From assembly GCF_010725055.1 (NCBI RefSeq), contig NZ_BJKB01000016.1, positions 52,761-116,760 of the forward strand: a DNA stretch of 64,000 nt, written 5' to 3'. Below, piece by piece: positions 28,777 to 35,746 of the stretch (positions are counted from its first letter, which is position 1; each line of letters opens with the position of its first letter). The notes beneath the pieces are model-generated. The model was not told where the DNA came from. It ran no database searches and saw only the letters and a list, made by a program, of their open reading frames with translations. This DNA is from Gelidibacter japonicus (lineage in GTDB: Bacteria > Bacteroidota > Bacteroidia > Flavobacteriales > Flavobacteriaceae). The position numbers were made by a program, and so were the translations under genes.

Positions 28777-29104
28777 GGTGGCCCAAAAATGATTCTCCAA
28801 ATATCGTTTTTCAAAAGAGGGAAACTCTTGTTGAAGCATGCAAGACGAACGATCTTTCAGGCTTTTCACTATCGAAGTCATGTTGAGTTTGGTAATACAT
28901 TATATATGCGTATGGACATGGCCTGAACTGACTGCACTTTTCAATATCTCAATACCTTGTGCCTCCCAAATTTGGATTAAGAATTCTCGACTTCTAACCT
29001 GAATATCTCCGGTCAAAACTTTATGCCTATACTAGGTAGACCAAACTATATGACAGGTCATTCGGGTAAAATGTATGTGAACCTTTTCTTATATTTGAAC
29101 TCAT
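28777..29104 (-). pseudogene. Decayed IS200/IS605-family TnpA transposase
   Basis: Reading from an ATG at 29104 gives RKGSHT, a frameshift, then MTCHIVWST, an in-frame TAG, YRHKVLTGDIQVRSREFLIQ, EILKSAVSSGHVHTH, an in-frame TAA, then KLNMTSIVKSLKDRSSCMLQ and FEKRYLENHFWA. This follows the Y1 HUH transposase of IS200, including its metal-binding HVH motif. The last 35 or so residues with the GY..STG region are missing where Fic sequence takes over. Two stops, one frameshift and the truncation make it a dead element. Confidence 0.85.
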
Positions 29105-29204
29105 AGATGCGAATGAATAGATTTTTTCGTATTACTAAAGGGTTGCAATAAAACTGCAGGGTTTTAGACCTAATCTATGGCCAATAAATTAAAAGCCTTA
29201 ATAC

Positions 29205-30530
29205 ATGCCTGAGAACAAACATATAGAATACAAACAACAAGTAACGCCAGAGCTAGAAAGGGAAGTGGTTGCATTTCTAAATTCTAATGAGGGTGGTATT
29301 ATTTATATTGGCATTGATAAGATAGGAAATCCAGTAGGATTAAATGATGTAGATCATGACCAATTGCTTATTAAAGATCGATTGAAAAATAACATTCTTC
29401 CGTCGTGCATGGGACTTTTTGATTTGGTTGTAGAAGGTAAAGAAGAAAAAGATATCATAAAACTTATTGTGGCGGGAGGGTATGAAAAACCGTATTATAT
29501 TAAAAGATACGGCTTATCTGAAAAAGGCGCTTTTATTAGAGTAGGCAGTTCTTCAGAGCCTATGCCAACACGACAAATTGAACAGCTCTTTGCAAAACGG
29601 ACACGCCATTCCATCAGTAATATAAAATCAAAAAAGCAAGAGCTTAATTTTCAGCAGTTGAATATTTACTATCAAGGTATAGGCAAAGTACTCAATGACC
29701 AATTTGCAAAAAACCTAGAACTACTTACCGAAGACCATAGCTATAATTATGTAGCTTATTTGCTGAACGACGTGAACACTATTTCAGTGAAAGTAGCACG
29801 GTATAATGGGATGGATCGTGTGGATTTAAGTGAGAGCAATGAATATGGCTATGAATCTATTATAAAAGCAACACAGCAAGTACTTGATAAATTAAATTTA
29901 GAAAACAAAACGCTAACTAAAATCACTGCAAAGGAACGTCAGGAAAAACGTTTATGGAATGAAATTGCACTTAGAGAAGCTGTCGTTAATGCGTTTGTAC
30001 ATAATGATTATACAAAAGAGTTGGCACCTAAGTTTGAGCTGTTTGATAATCGTTTAGAAATAACCTCTAATGGCGGTTTACCCGAGGGACTTTCTAAAGA
30101 TGAATTTTTTGAAGGTTTTTCTATTCCTCGAAACAAAGAACTCATGCGCATTTTTAAGGACTTGGATTTGGTAGAGCAATTAGGTTCAGGGGTTCCGAGA
30201 ATTTTGCAGGCTTACAACAAGGATGTTTTTCAGTTTTCTGATAATTTTTTAAGAATTACATTGCCTTCCATGCAAGATACCCCCCAAGTCACCCCCCAAG
30301 TCACCCCCCAAGTCACCCCCCAAGTTAAAGAGCTTTTAAAAGTATTTACTGGAATTCATAATAGAAGTGAGTTACAAGCAAAATTAGGGTTAACAGATAG
30401 AAAAAATTTCAGAATAAATTATTTAAATCCGTCAATTGAGATGGGGCTAGTATCACTTACGATTCCCGATAAGCCGACCAGTCATAAACAGAAATATTAT
30501 TTAACTGAAAAAGGTAAAGCATTTAACTAA
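29205..30530 (+). CDS. AlbA_2 / HATPase_c_4 putative DNA-binding regulator (RecG-like, Schlafen-like)
   Basis: A protein of 441 residues. An N-terminal AlbA_2 (Schlafen AlbA) domain at about 5-125 has HIEYKQQVTPELEREVVAFLNS, GGIIYIGID and KGAFIRVGSSSEPM. A C-terminal HATPase_c_4 module lies at about 250-345, with LREAVVNAFVHNDYT, FDNRLEITSNGGLPEGL and EQLGSGVPRIL. A TPQV linker at 359-374 leads into a winged-helix tail (NRSELQAKLGLTDRKNF). Such proteins are common near type I R-M and phage-defence loci and are thought to be transcription regulators. It is intact, sits between two decayed direct repeats and probably uses the ATG at 29205. Confidence 0.85.
   Translation: MPENKHIEYKQQVTPELEREVVAFLNSNEGGIIYIGIDKIGNPVGLNDVDHDQLLIKDRLKNNILPSCMGLFDLVVEGKEEKDIIKLIVAGGYEKPYYIKRYGLSEKGAFIRVGSSSEPMPTRQIEQLFAKRTRHSISNIKSKKQELNFQQLNIYYQGIGKVLNDQFAKNLELLTEDHSYNYVAYLLNDVNTISVKVARYNGMDRVDLSESNEYGYESIIKATQQVLDKLNLENKTLTKITAKERQEKRLWNEIALREAVVNAFVHNDYTKELAPKFELFDNRLEITSNGGLPEGLSKDEFFEGFSIPRNKELMRIFKDLDLVEQLGSGVPRILQAYNKDVFQFSDNFLRITLPSMQDTPQVTPQVTPQVTPQVKELLKVFTGIHNRSELQAKLGLTDRKNFRINYLNPSIEMGLVSLTIPDKPTSHKQKYYLTEKGKAFN
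30279..30326 (+). repeat. Four tandem 12-bp units inside the AlbA_2 gene (C6 tracts)
   Basis: ACCCCCCAAGTC three times and ACCCCCCAAGTT once, encoding (TPQV)4. Each unit holds a run of six C. Changing the unit number keeps the frame; slippage in a C6 run would break it. Confidence 0.9.
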
Positions 30531-30669
30531 TTCGGATAGATACCGAATTTATAATATAGTAATTAAAACCGGATTGGTCTTCAATTGCGAATTATTCGGT
30601 ATGATTTTTCACAATAAATGGCTGTTCATGAATAATGAACATACTAAAAAAATGAACAACTTCGGTTTA

Positions 30670-30827
30670 TGATACCGATTGGATTGAGCTTAACGATGTT
30701 AAAGCCGAATTAAAGATGAATATCATCGGTAAATTGGAATTTGAGTATCCACAGGTGACGATGGATGCGGTTTATAAGAATCCGTTGGAACCAACAGGCT
30801 GAGAATTTTATGAGGAATAGGAGGTAG
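30670..30827 (+). pseudogene. hsdR: Remnant of HsdR C-terminus (copy 2, frameshifted)
   Basis: Translates as TDWIELNDVKAELKMNIIGK and YPQVTMDAVYKNPLEPTG followed by a stop. Compared with copy 1, a 4-bp insertion (CCAA) near 30791 shifts the frame. Beyond it the original tail AENFMRNRR-stop can still be read in the other frame to 30827. It is more decayed than copy 1. The rest of the 30531-30669 gap holds a 9-bp inverted repeat (ATACCGAAT at 30540, ATTCGGTAT at 30594) and no gene. Confidence 0.7.
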
Positions 30828-31045
30828 GTTGGACTTCGACTGAAAATATGGTACTAGTTAAATTTCAGATTTTATGAAATTATAAGAACTTCCCAATCAA
30901 ATCAATTTGCAAAAATCAATTTATAATTTTCTTCTATATCAGCTATTTCAGCAGTGGATAGTTGCTTGAATTCTTTTTCTTTGGCTCGATTTGAGAATGC
31001 GCCATTATTTTGTTCCAAGAACCTCACCAATAAGGCAACCATGTC
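30690..31045. repeat. Long direct repeat, copy 2
   Basis: Partner of 28420-28776, in the same orientation, 2.27 kb away. The right end is inside the intact Fic gene, showing that this copy holds the ancestral junction and the first copy the broken one. Confidence 0.85.
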
Positions 31046-32440
31046 ATCTGGCATTTCGAATATATTATCCAAATACGACTTGAATTCTTCATATTTAGTC
31101 AAATAAGTAACTTCATTGGGGATGATATTAATGATGGTGTCTTTTACGCAATCGTACAAAAATTCAGCTTGTTTTGTGGCATCAAAGTATCTGTAAAAAT
31201 CTATGGTGTTGTTGGTTACTTCTATATTGTGGTCTTGGGTTTCTTTCCATTCCATAAAATCCAATAACGGCGCCGAATAGTTTTCCAATACTTTTTGGTA
31301 ATCCGCTATATGGTTCAAAATAGAAGCAGAGACTGGAAAAATCAAGCCTTGATCTGAAAAATGCTTTTTTGATAAAACATGATGTATTAAATATCTATGG
31401 ATACGACCATTACCATCAACAAAAGGATGTATAAAAACAAAACCAAATGAAATCACTGCTGCCGCCAAGACTGCATCCGTTTCATCATTTAATAATAAAT
31501 TATTGGTGGCAATTAGACCGTTCATTAATTGCTCTATATCTTCGGTTTTAGCAGAGATATGATCTGGAACAGGAGAGAATGAATCGCTATCGCGTTCACC
31601 AATAAAACCTCCCTTTTTACGGTAACCCATTTCTACAAAACGCGTGTTCTCAATGACTATCTGTTGTAAGCGTTCAAATTCGCCATGACTTAAGTTGTGC
31701 ATACCAGCTTGCCCGATAGCTTGTCCCCATCGTGCTGCACGTTTGCTTTTTGGACTCTCTCCTTCAATAGTAAAAGACGCTTTTGAGTCCTTTAATAGTA
31801 GAAATGCAGAAGCTCTTTGCAAAACACTTTTGCGTATGCCCTTTAAATAGTTGTTTTTTTGAGCAGATAAGTTTTCAGAGCGGTATTTTTCAAGTTTGGG
31901 TGTTTTACGAATTAAAGGGCAAAAATCAACTGTTCCAGGCAAGTTATTTATAATTCGATGTCGGGATGATCTTGCTCCATGGCTTAAGGTATATTGTAGC
32001 TTTTCATCTACTAAGGGCACATAATTTTTAATTTCTAAATTAGGTATCGGTAATTCTTTTTCTAAAAGCCATTCATATAAGAACCATATTTTGCGTGTAT
32101 ACTGTCCAGTCCCTTCAATACTCAAAAGTTCTACGACCTCATTTTCTGGAAGGATTTCAAATAATTTCTTAAAAAATAAAAGGTTAATTCCTTCATTTTT
32201 TAAGGCAAAAACCAAATGTTTATAAAGGGTATCTTCAAATTGAGTTTTGTTCGAATAGACGATCCATTCGTTTTCGCGATAACTTCTTCTTTTTTCGCTT
32301 ATTAGAGATAAAGTTTCGGGTAAAGGCATTGCTAAATTAAAAGCTTCTATGAGTGCGCCGTAGCCCACCAAAGTGCCAGTTTCTGGCGCTTGAAAACCTC
32401 GGAAAACAGCGATTTTAATTGAAATGTTGGTGGTTTTCAT
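30902..32440 (-). CDS. Fic family protein (putative AMPylator, class II type)
   Basis: A protein of 512 residues. The Fic core motif HPFVDGNGRIHR lies at 338-349 and fits HxFxxGNGRxxR with the acidic Mg ligand Asp342. An inhibitory motif SFTIEG at 222-227 matches [ST]xxxE[GN], placing it N-terminal to the core (class II). Residues 1-200 form an uncharacterised N-terminal domain. The C-terminal ~150 residues look helical and may form a small winged-helix. Fic enzymes transfer AMP or other groups onto proteins. The gene is intact, converges with the hsdR remnant and probably belonged to a type I R-M locus. Repeated ANNGGT boxes lie upstream. Confidence 0.88.
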   Translation of the reverse strand: MKTTNISIKIAVFRGFQAPETGTLVGYGALIEAFNLAMPLPETLSLISEKRRSYRENEWIVYSNKTQFEDTLYKHLVFALKNEGINLLFFKKLFEILPENEVVELLSIEGTGQYTRKIWFLYEWLLEKELPIPNLEIKNYVPLVDEKLQYTLSHGARSSRHRIINNLPGTVDFCPLIRKTPKLEKYRSENLSAQKNNYLKGIRKSVLQRASAFLLLKDSKASFTIEGESPKSKRAARWGQAIGQAGMHNLSHGEFERLQQIVIENTRFVEMGYRKKGGFIGERDSDSFSPVPDHISAKTEDIEQLMNGLIATNNLLLNDETDAVLAAAVISFGFVFIHPFVDGNGRIHRYLIHHVLSKKHFSDQGLIFPVSASILNHIADYQKVLENYSAPLLDFMEWKETQDHNIEVTNNTIDFYRYFDATKQAEFLYDCVKDTIINIIPNEVTYLTKYEEFKSYLDNIFEMPDDMVALLVRFLEQNNGAFSNRAKEKEFKQLSTAEIADIEENYKLIFAN

Positions 32441-32470
32441 AGTTTCTAATTATAATTTTATGATGATAAA

Positions 32471-32591
32471 ACAGGTTTTCTGCAGTATAAACAGGTAAAA
32501 ATATGTTTGATTCTGGAAAAACGGGTTTTGTAAAAATAGGTATTAGTTTGGAATAGTAGGTATAAAACTATTAAATTTGGGAATAATAGGT
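32471..32591 (-). promoter_or_regulatory. Array of six ANNGGT boxes upstream of the Fic gene
   Basis: Boxes ACAGGT, ACAGGT, ACGGGT, ATAGGT, GTAGGT, ATAGGT begin at 32471, 32491, 32521, 32536, 32556 and 32586, i.e. at steps of 20, 30, 15, 20 and 30 bp. Most are embedded in A-rich flanks. They could be operators or simply AT-rich chance repeats. No promoter for the Fic gene is otherwise obvious. Confidence 0.4.
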
Positions 32592-32620
32592 AAAAATAAA
32601 TTTTAATCAATTTAAGCCAG

Positions 32621-32651
32621 TTGGGAAAAAAAATTAAATTTTATAATTTTG
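32621..32651 (+). promoter_or_regulatory. Bacteroidota-type promoter TTG-N20-TAATTTTG
   Basis: TTG at 32621 and TAATTTTG at 32644 with a 20-bp spacer, the best full match to the -33/-7 consensus in the window. It points to the right into a short frame at 32689. Confidence 0.55.
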
Positions 32652-32688
32652 CGCATTAGACTCAAATTTGAAATTCGAAGCCAAAAAA

Positions 32689-32760
32689 ATGGGGCATAAT
32701 AGAATTAAAGACCAAAAAAGAACTAAAACGCCTCGTCATAATGTGAAGGATGTTGCGTGA
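32689..32760 (+). CDS. Possible 23-residue basic peptide or truncated gene start
   Basis: ATG at 32689 follows the promoter above by 38 bp. The peptide is strongly basic (MGHNRIKDQKRTKTPRHNVK plus DVA). It could be a leader peptide or the start of a lost gene. Downstream to 33100 no coding sequence is recognised. Confidence 0.3.
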   Translation: MGHNRIKDQKRTKTPRHNVKDVA

Positions 32761-32934
32761 AGAAGTTGATATTTAAAATTTATCATTTTCGCAATAAATT
32801 CCATATCATGTAATTTAATTCTGAATTTCACAGATATTTTATTATCCCTTAGTTTCTCATTAAAAACATACTTTGTGTCACATATGTACCACATAATCTC
32901 TGCAAACCCCTGTAAACGTTAGGTTTTAAAATAC

Positions 32935-32958
32935 TGCATCGGCAAATAAAATCGGTTT
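32935..32958 (+). repeat. Putative right attachment site: second copy of the mnmE end
   Basis: TGCATCGGCAAATAAAATCG plus GTTT, differing from 28288-28311 at three positions. In frame it still encodes C-I-G-K-stop, preceded by KY, as MnmE ends in many bacteria (KFCIGK). The differences inside the codons are synonymous. No other mnmE sequence is found upstream of it. Confidence 0.7.
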
Positions 32959-33094
32959 ATCCCTGTTTCCTTAGTTGTCTTTTTCTTGAATAAGAGTGAA
33001 TTAGAGGTAAAAAAACTTTTCTTTTTCATAATTGAAAATTTCTTTGGAAGTTTATAGGTGTATTTTAATCTTGCGAATACAAAATCAAAGAGGT

Positions 33095-33253
33095 TTTGGA
33101 AATTCGAGAAATACCGGAACGTAACGAAGCAAATGTCAAACTAGCTTTTGAACGCTATAATGAAACTCCATTTTTTGATGAAGCAAATGAGAAAGTTAAT
33201 CCTGAAAAAGTTGTCCAAACTTCTTCTTTTAGAAGGACTACGCATGGATGAAA
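33095..33253 (+). pseudogene. Unassigned coding remnant
   Basis: A short open frame reading VLEIREIPERNEANVKLAFE and FFDEANEKVNPEKV before a stop. It has codon-like composition but no start codon and no family I recognise. It ends just before a terminator hairpin, which suggests it is the tail of a lost gene. Confidence 0.3.
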
Positions 33254-33295
33254 GCTTTGTAATTAACTGAATACCAAAACAATACAAAAATCACT

Positions 33296-33327
33296 AAAAC
33301 CGCCATTATGCGGTTTTATTTTTTTAC
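33296..33327. terminator. Intrinsic terminator hairpin
   Basis: AAAACCGC / GCGGTTTT stem with a 6-base loop and a T-rich tail. It ends whatever transcript covered 32.7-33.3 kb and insulates the mobile mystery operon. Confidence 0.75.
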
Positions 33328-33438
33328 TATTTTACAGAATGAGAGATAATGTTTATCAGTTCTGAATTGTGAAAGGTTTAGGATAAAAGCATAAACGACA
33401 ATACCCAGCTTCTTTCCAAAGAGCAAATTGTATGTCTT

Positions 33439-33553
33439 TCAGGGTATAACCTGACTATATATTAAACTTAATCAGGCTATAACCTGACAAAGTATTTGTT
33501 TATGTCAGGTAATAACCTTACTTTTGATATTCACTTGTCAGGTTAAAACCTTA
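33439..33553 (+). promoter_or_regulatory. Four palindromic operator-like repeats on a 33-bp pitch
   Basis: Repeats TCAGGGTATAACCTGA, TCAGGCTATAACCTGA, TCAGGTAATAACCTTA and TCAGGTTAAAACCTTA start at 33439, 33472, 33505 and 33538, exactly 33 bp apart, with unrelated 17-bp spacers. The ideal form TCAGGTTATAACCTGA is a perfect 16-bp palindrome. The last copy ends 4 bp before the start codon of the HTH gene. They are the probable autoregulatory operators of MmpA. Confidence 0.8.
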
Positions 33554-33557
33554 CGTT

Positions 33558-34016
33558 ATGAACAAAAAAAGATTACAAATAGAGCAGTTGGACCGCAAAC
33601 TAAAAGAATTTAAGGAAGCAGCCCAAGTTACTCAGCCAACAATAGGCTGGCTTAAAACAATCCGGGTTTCTTTAGGAATGTCACTGCAACAAGTAGCTGA
33701 TAGACTTTCCATAACAAAACAAAGTGTTCAGGAAATTGAAATACGGGAAAAGGAAGGCACCATTACGCTTAACAGTCTTAAAGACACTGCGAATGCACTG
33801 GATATGCAACTCGTTTATGGATTGGTACCTAAAGATGGTACTTTGGACGATTTAATTGAACGCAAAGCCACAGAACTGGCAATACGCATTGTTTCCAGAA
33901 CTTCTAACACAATGAAGCTGGAAGATCAAGAAAACTCTAAGCAGCGCCTTCAAAAAGCAATTCAGGAACGTACTGCCATAATTAAAAATGAAATGCCCAA
34001 ATCTTTATGGGATTAG
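33558..34016 (+). CDS. Mobile mystery protein A (HTH regulator/antitoxin-like)
   Basis: A protein of 152 residues matching TIGR02612: MNKKRLQIEQLDRKL at the N-terminus, IGWLKTIRVSLGMSLQQVAD with an XRE-type helix-turn-helix at about 30-85, then LVYGLVPKDGTLDDLIERKA. In this family the gene is always paired with mobile mystery protein B, which follows here with a 10-bp overlap (ATGGGATTAG). It probably binds the palindrome array upstream and may neutralise or control MmpB, as in an addiction module; that role is inferred from family context. Confidence 0.92.
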   Translation: MNKKRLQIEQLDRKLKEFKEAAQVTQPTIGWLKTIRVSLGMSLQQVADRLSITKQSVQEIEIREKEGTITLNSLKDTANALDMQLVYGLVPKDGTLDDLIERKATELAIRIVSRTSNTMKLEDQENSKQRLQKAIQERTAIIKNEMPKSLWD

Positions 34017-34603
34017 ACTTAGAGTATATTGATGGGCAAACCCCTATTGACGAAGAGGAAAAAGAGGGGCTATTAATCGAAACCATTAGCACAAAGGCCG
34101 AACTGGACGAGTTTGAGCAGCTCAATATAGAGGAAGCTTTACAATGGGTGTTTAACAAAAAGTTCAAACCCAAACAGGTGTTTACAGAAAAGTTTATATG
34201 CAATTTACACAAACGTATGTACGGCAATATCTGGGCTTGGGCAGGAACCTTTAGAAAATCGGACAAAAATATTGGGATCGATAAACACCAAATTCCTATG
34301 GCACTTAAAGTACTTTGTGATGATGCCTTATACTGGATAGAAAACAATACATATTCCCCAGAGGAAACAGCCATACGTTTCAAACACCGTATCGTGAGCA
34401 TCCATTGTTTTCCTAATGGGAATGGACGTCATAGCCGCTTAATGGCCGATATTATAATTGAAAAAATTTATAACAAACCCCTTTTTTCGTGGGGCGCAGG
34501 CAATTTATCGAAAGCCACCCAAACCAGAACAGCATATTTAAAGGCAATGAAACAGGCCGACCAAAACAACTATCAACTCCTACTGGATTTTGCAGTTTCC
34601 TAA
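34007..34603 (+). CDS. Mobile mystery protein B (Fic domain)
   Basis: A protein of 198 residues matching TIGR02613. The N-terminal DLEYIDGQTPIDEEEKEGL is typical, followed by the Fic fold with NLHKRMYGNIWAWAGTFR and the core motif HCFPNGNGRHSR. The usual acidic Mg ligand of HxFx(D/E)GNGR is Asn here, which may alter the chemistry. It overlaps the MmpA stop and is translationally coupled. It is the likely toxin or effector half of the pair; the target is unknown. Confidence 0.92.
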   Translation: MGLDLEYIDGQTPIDEEEKEGLLIETISTKAELDEFEQLNIEEALQWVFNKKFKPKQVFTEKFICNLHKRMYGNIWAWAGTFRKSDKNIGIDKHQIPMALKVLCDDALYWIENNTYSPEETAIRFKHRIVSIHCFPNGNGRHSRLMADIIIEKIYNKPLFSWGAGNLSKATQTRTAYLKAMKQADQNNYQLLLDFAVS

Positions 34604-34677
34604 TCCTTGGTTTCCTTAAACCCCTCAACTTTCTTAACTCTCAAAAATACCGAAAATAAAATTTATTCTTTTTTCCC

Positions 34678-34689
34678 TACCGTACGGTA
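34678..34689. promoter_or_regulatory. Perfect 12-bp palindrome TACCGTACGGTA
   Basis: It lies about 75 bp upstream of a broken XRE regulator gene, so it may be the former operator. A second short dyad, CTGACAAGTCAG, is at 34734-34745. Confidence 0.4.
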
Positions 34690-34762
34690 TCCCGCAATTT
34701 TTATTTAAAAAACAATTCTATAGTGTACAAAATCTGACAAGTCAGCATGTAAAAAGACAACA

Positions 34763-35054
34763 ATGATTGGTAAAAAAAATCAGAGAACTAAGAAAATACT
34801 AATCAAATGCTACTTCGGGAGCTGGCTGCCGCGATGCAAATGGACACCGCTATGCTCAGCAAAATGGAGCGCAACGAACGCCCTTTTAAAAAGGAAGACA
34901 TTATCCAACTGGCCAGAATTTTTAAACAACCGCAGAAGGAATTAATTACCCTCTGGTTGGCAGATTGAATTTTAAAACTATTGTCGACGAAGAAAACACT
35001 ATTGAAAGTTTAGAACTGGCGCTGAACCTAGCAAAAAACAACCCAAAAAAATAA
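34763..35054 (+). pseudogene. Broken XRE-family regulator
   Basis: Pieces in different frames give MIGKK/IRELRK (extra A in an A run near 34775), then NQMLLRELAAAMQMDTAMLS, KMERNERPFKKEDIIQLARI and KQPQKELITLWLAD, a stop at 34966, and after one more shift FKTIVDEENTIESLELALNL to a final TAA at 35054. This is the whole layout of a flavobacterial XRE regulator with a C-terminal helix, carrying three frameshifts. Such regulators often sit beside R-M or integrase genes. Confidence 0.75.
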
Positions 35055-35060
35055 AGGAAT

Positions 35061-35287
35061 AGGTCCGTTGGTGCAATCGCATAGGCGTGTCTAACCATAT
35101 TACGTTTCATAGCGCACGGCATACCAATGCGGTCTTGTTATTAGAGAATGGCGCGGATATTTATACAGTGTCCAAACGACTGGGGCATTGAGAGATAAGA
35201 ACCACACAGATTTATGCCAAAATAATCGATACAAAAATGAAGGAAGCGGCAATCAGTATTCCGGTCTTAAATTTGTCCCTTGATTAG
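35061..35287 (+). pseudogene. 3' remnant of a tyrosine recombinase (integrase)
   Basis: The frame reads VRWCNRIGVSNHITFHSARH, TNAVLLLENGADIYTVSKRL, GH, an in-frame TGA (35189-35191), then EIRTTQIYAKIIDTKMKEAA. The HxxRH box, the LGH box and the catalytic TTQIYAK Tyr identify the C-terminal catalytic domain of the XerD/conjugative-transposon integrase family. The N-terminal two thirds are absent. It marks the former end of an integrated element. Confidence 0.85.
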
Positions 35288-35347
35288 AATATCTGAATTT
35301 CGGAATGCAAAACCAAAGTAATTTCTATCTTCAATTTTAAACGCGTA

Positions 35348-35713
35348 TTATTTAAGTTGATAATCAGTTATAAGAACGGAAGCTGGTATATGAAGTTTGC
35401 GCTCCAATTCACGTATCATATCAACAGTCAATCTTTTCTTTCGGTTGAGGACCTCCGATACTCGGCTTTTTCCATCGATCACGCCAATTAAATCTTTTTG
35501 GCGCAGATTTAATTCCTCCATTCGTATTTTTATCGCTTCAATTGGGTCCGGTGCATCAATTGGATAATATTCGTTTTCGTAATTTTCGATAAGCATTGAA
35601 AGTATTTCCGCTTCGTCGCCTTCTTTAGTATCAATTGGAGCGTCAAAAATCACTTCCAATCTGTTGAGAGCGTCTCGATAATCTTTTTCAGATTTAAAAG
35701 CCTTTGATTCCAT
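35348..35713 (-). CDS. HigA-like HTH antitoxin without an adjacent HigB
   Basis: A protein of 121 residues. N-terminal half FKSEKDYRDALNRLEVIFDA and a linker with PDPIEAIKIRMEELNLRQKD, then an XRE helix-turn-helix (KDLIGVIDGKSRVSEVLNRK). This matches the HigA group whose toxin HigB normally precedes it in the same operon. Upstream on its strand is the esterase gene, 33 bp away, not a toxin. It is therefore an orphan antitoxin or regulator, or the toxin has been lost. Confidence 0.8.
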   Translation of the reverse strand: MESKAFKSEKDYRDALNRLEVIFDAPIDTKEGDEAEILSMLIENYENEYYPIDAPDPIEAIKIRMEELNLRQKDLIGVIDGKSRVSEVLNRKKRLTVDMIRELERKLHIPASVLITDYQLK

Positions 35714-35746
35714 AACTGATTATTTAAATATTATCCGCATCTATTT

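Noticed and set aside
28633..28881. An 82-codon minus-strand open frame
   Set aside because: It joins transposase remnant and Fic tail; the parts are better listed as two pseudogenes.
30540..30602. Inverted repeat ATACCGAAT/ATTCGGTAT, 45 bp apart
   Set aside because: No T tract, no nearby gene it would regulate, and arms of nine AT-rich bases could occur by chance.
33439..33553. Regular repeats and spacers that resemble a short CRISPR array
   Set aside because: Repeats are only 16 bp and palindromic, spacers 17 bp, the last repeat abuts a start codon, and no cas gene is near. An operator array fits better.
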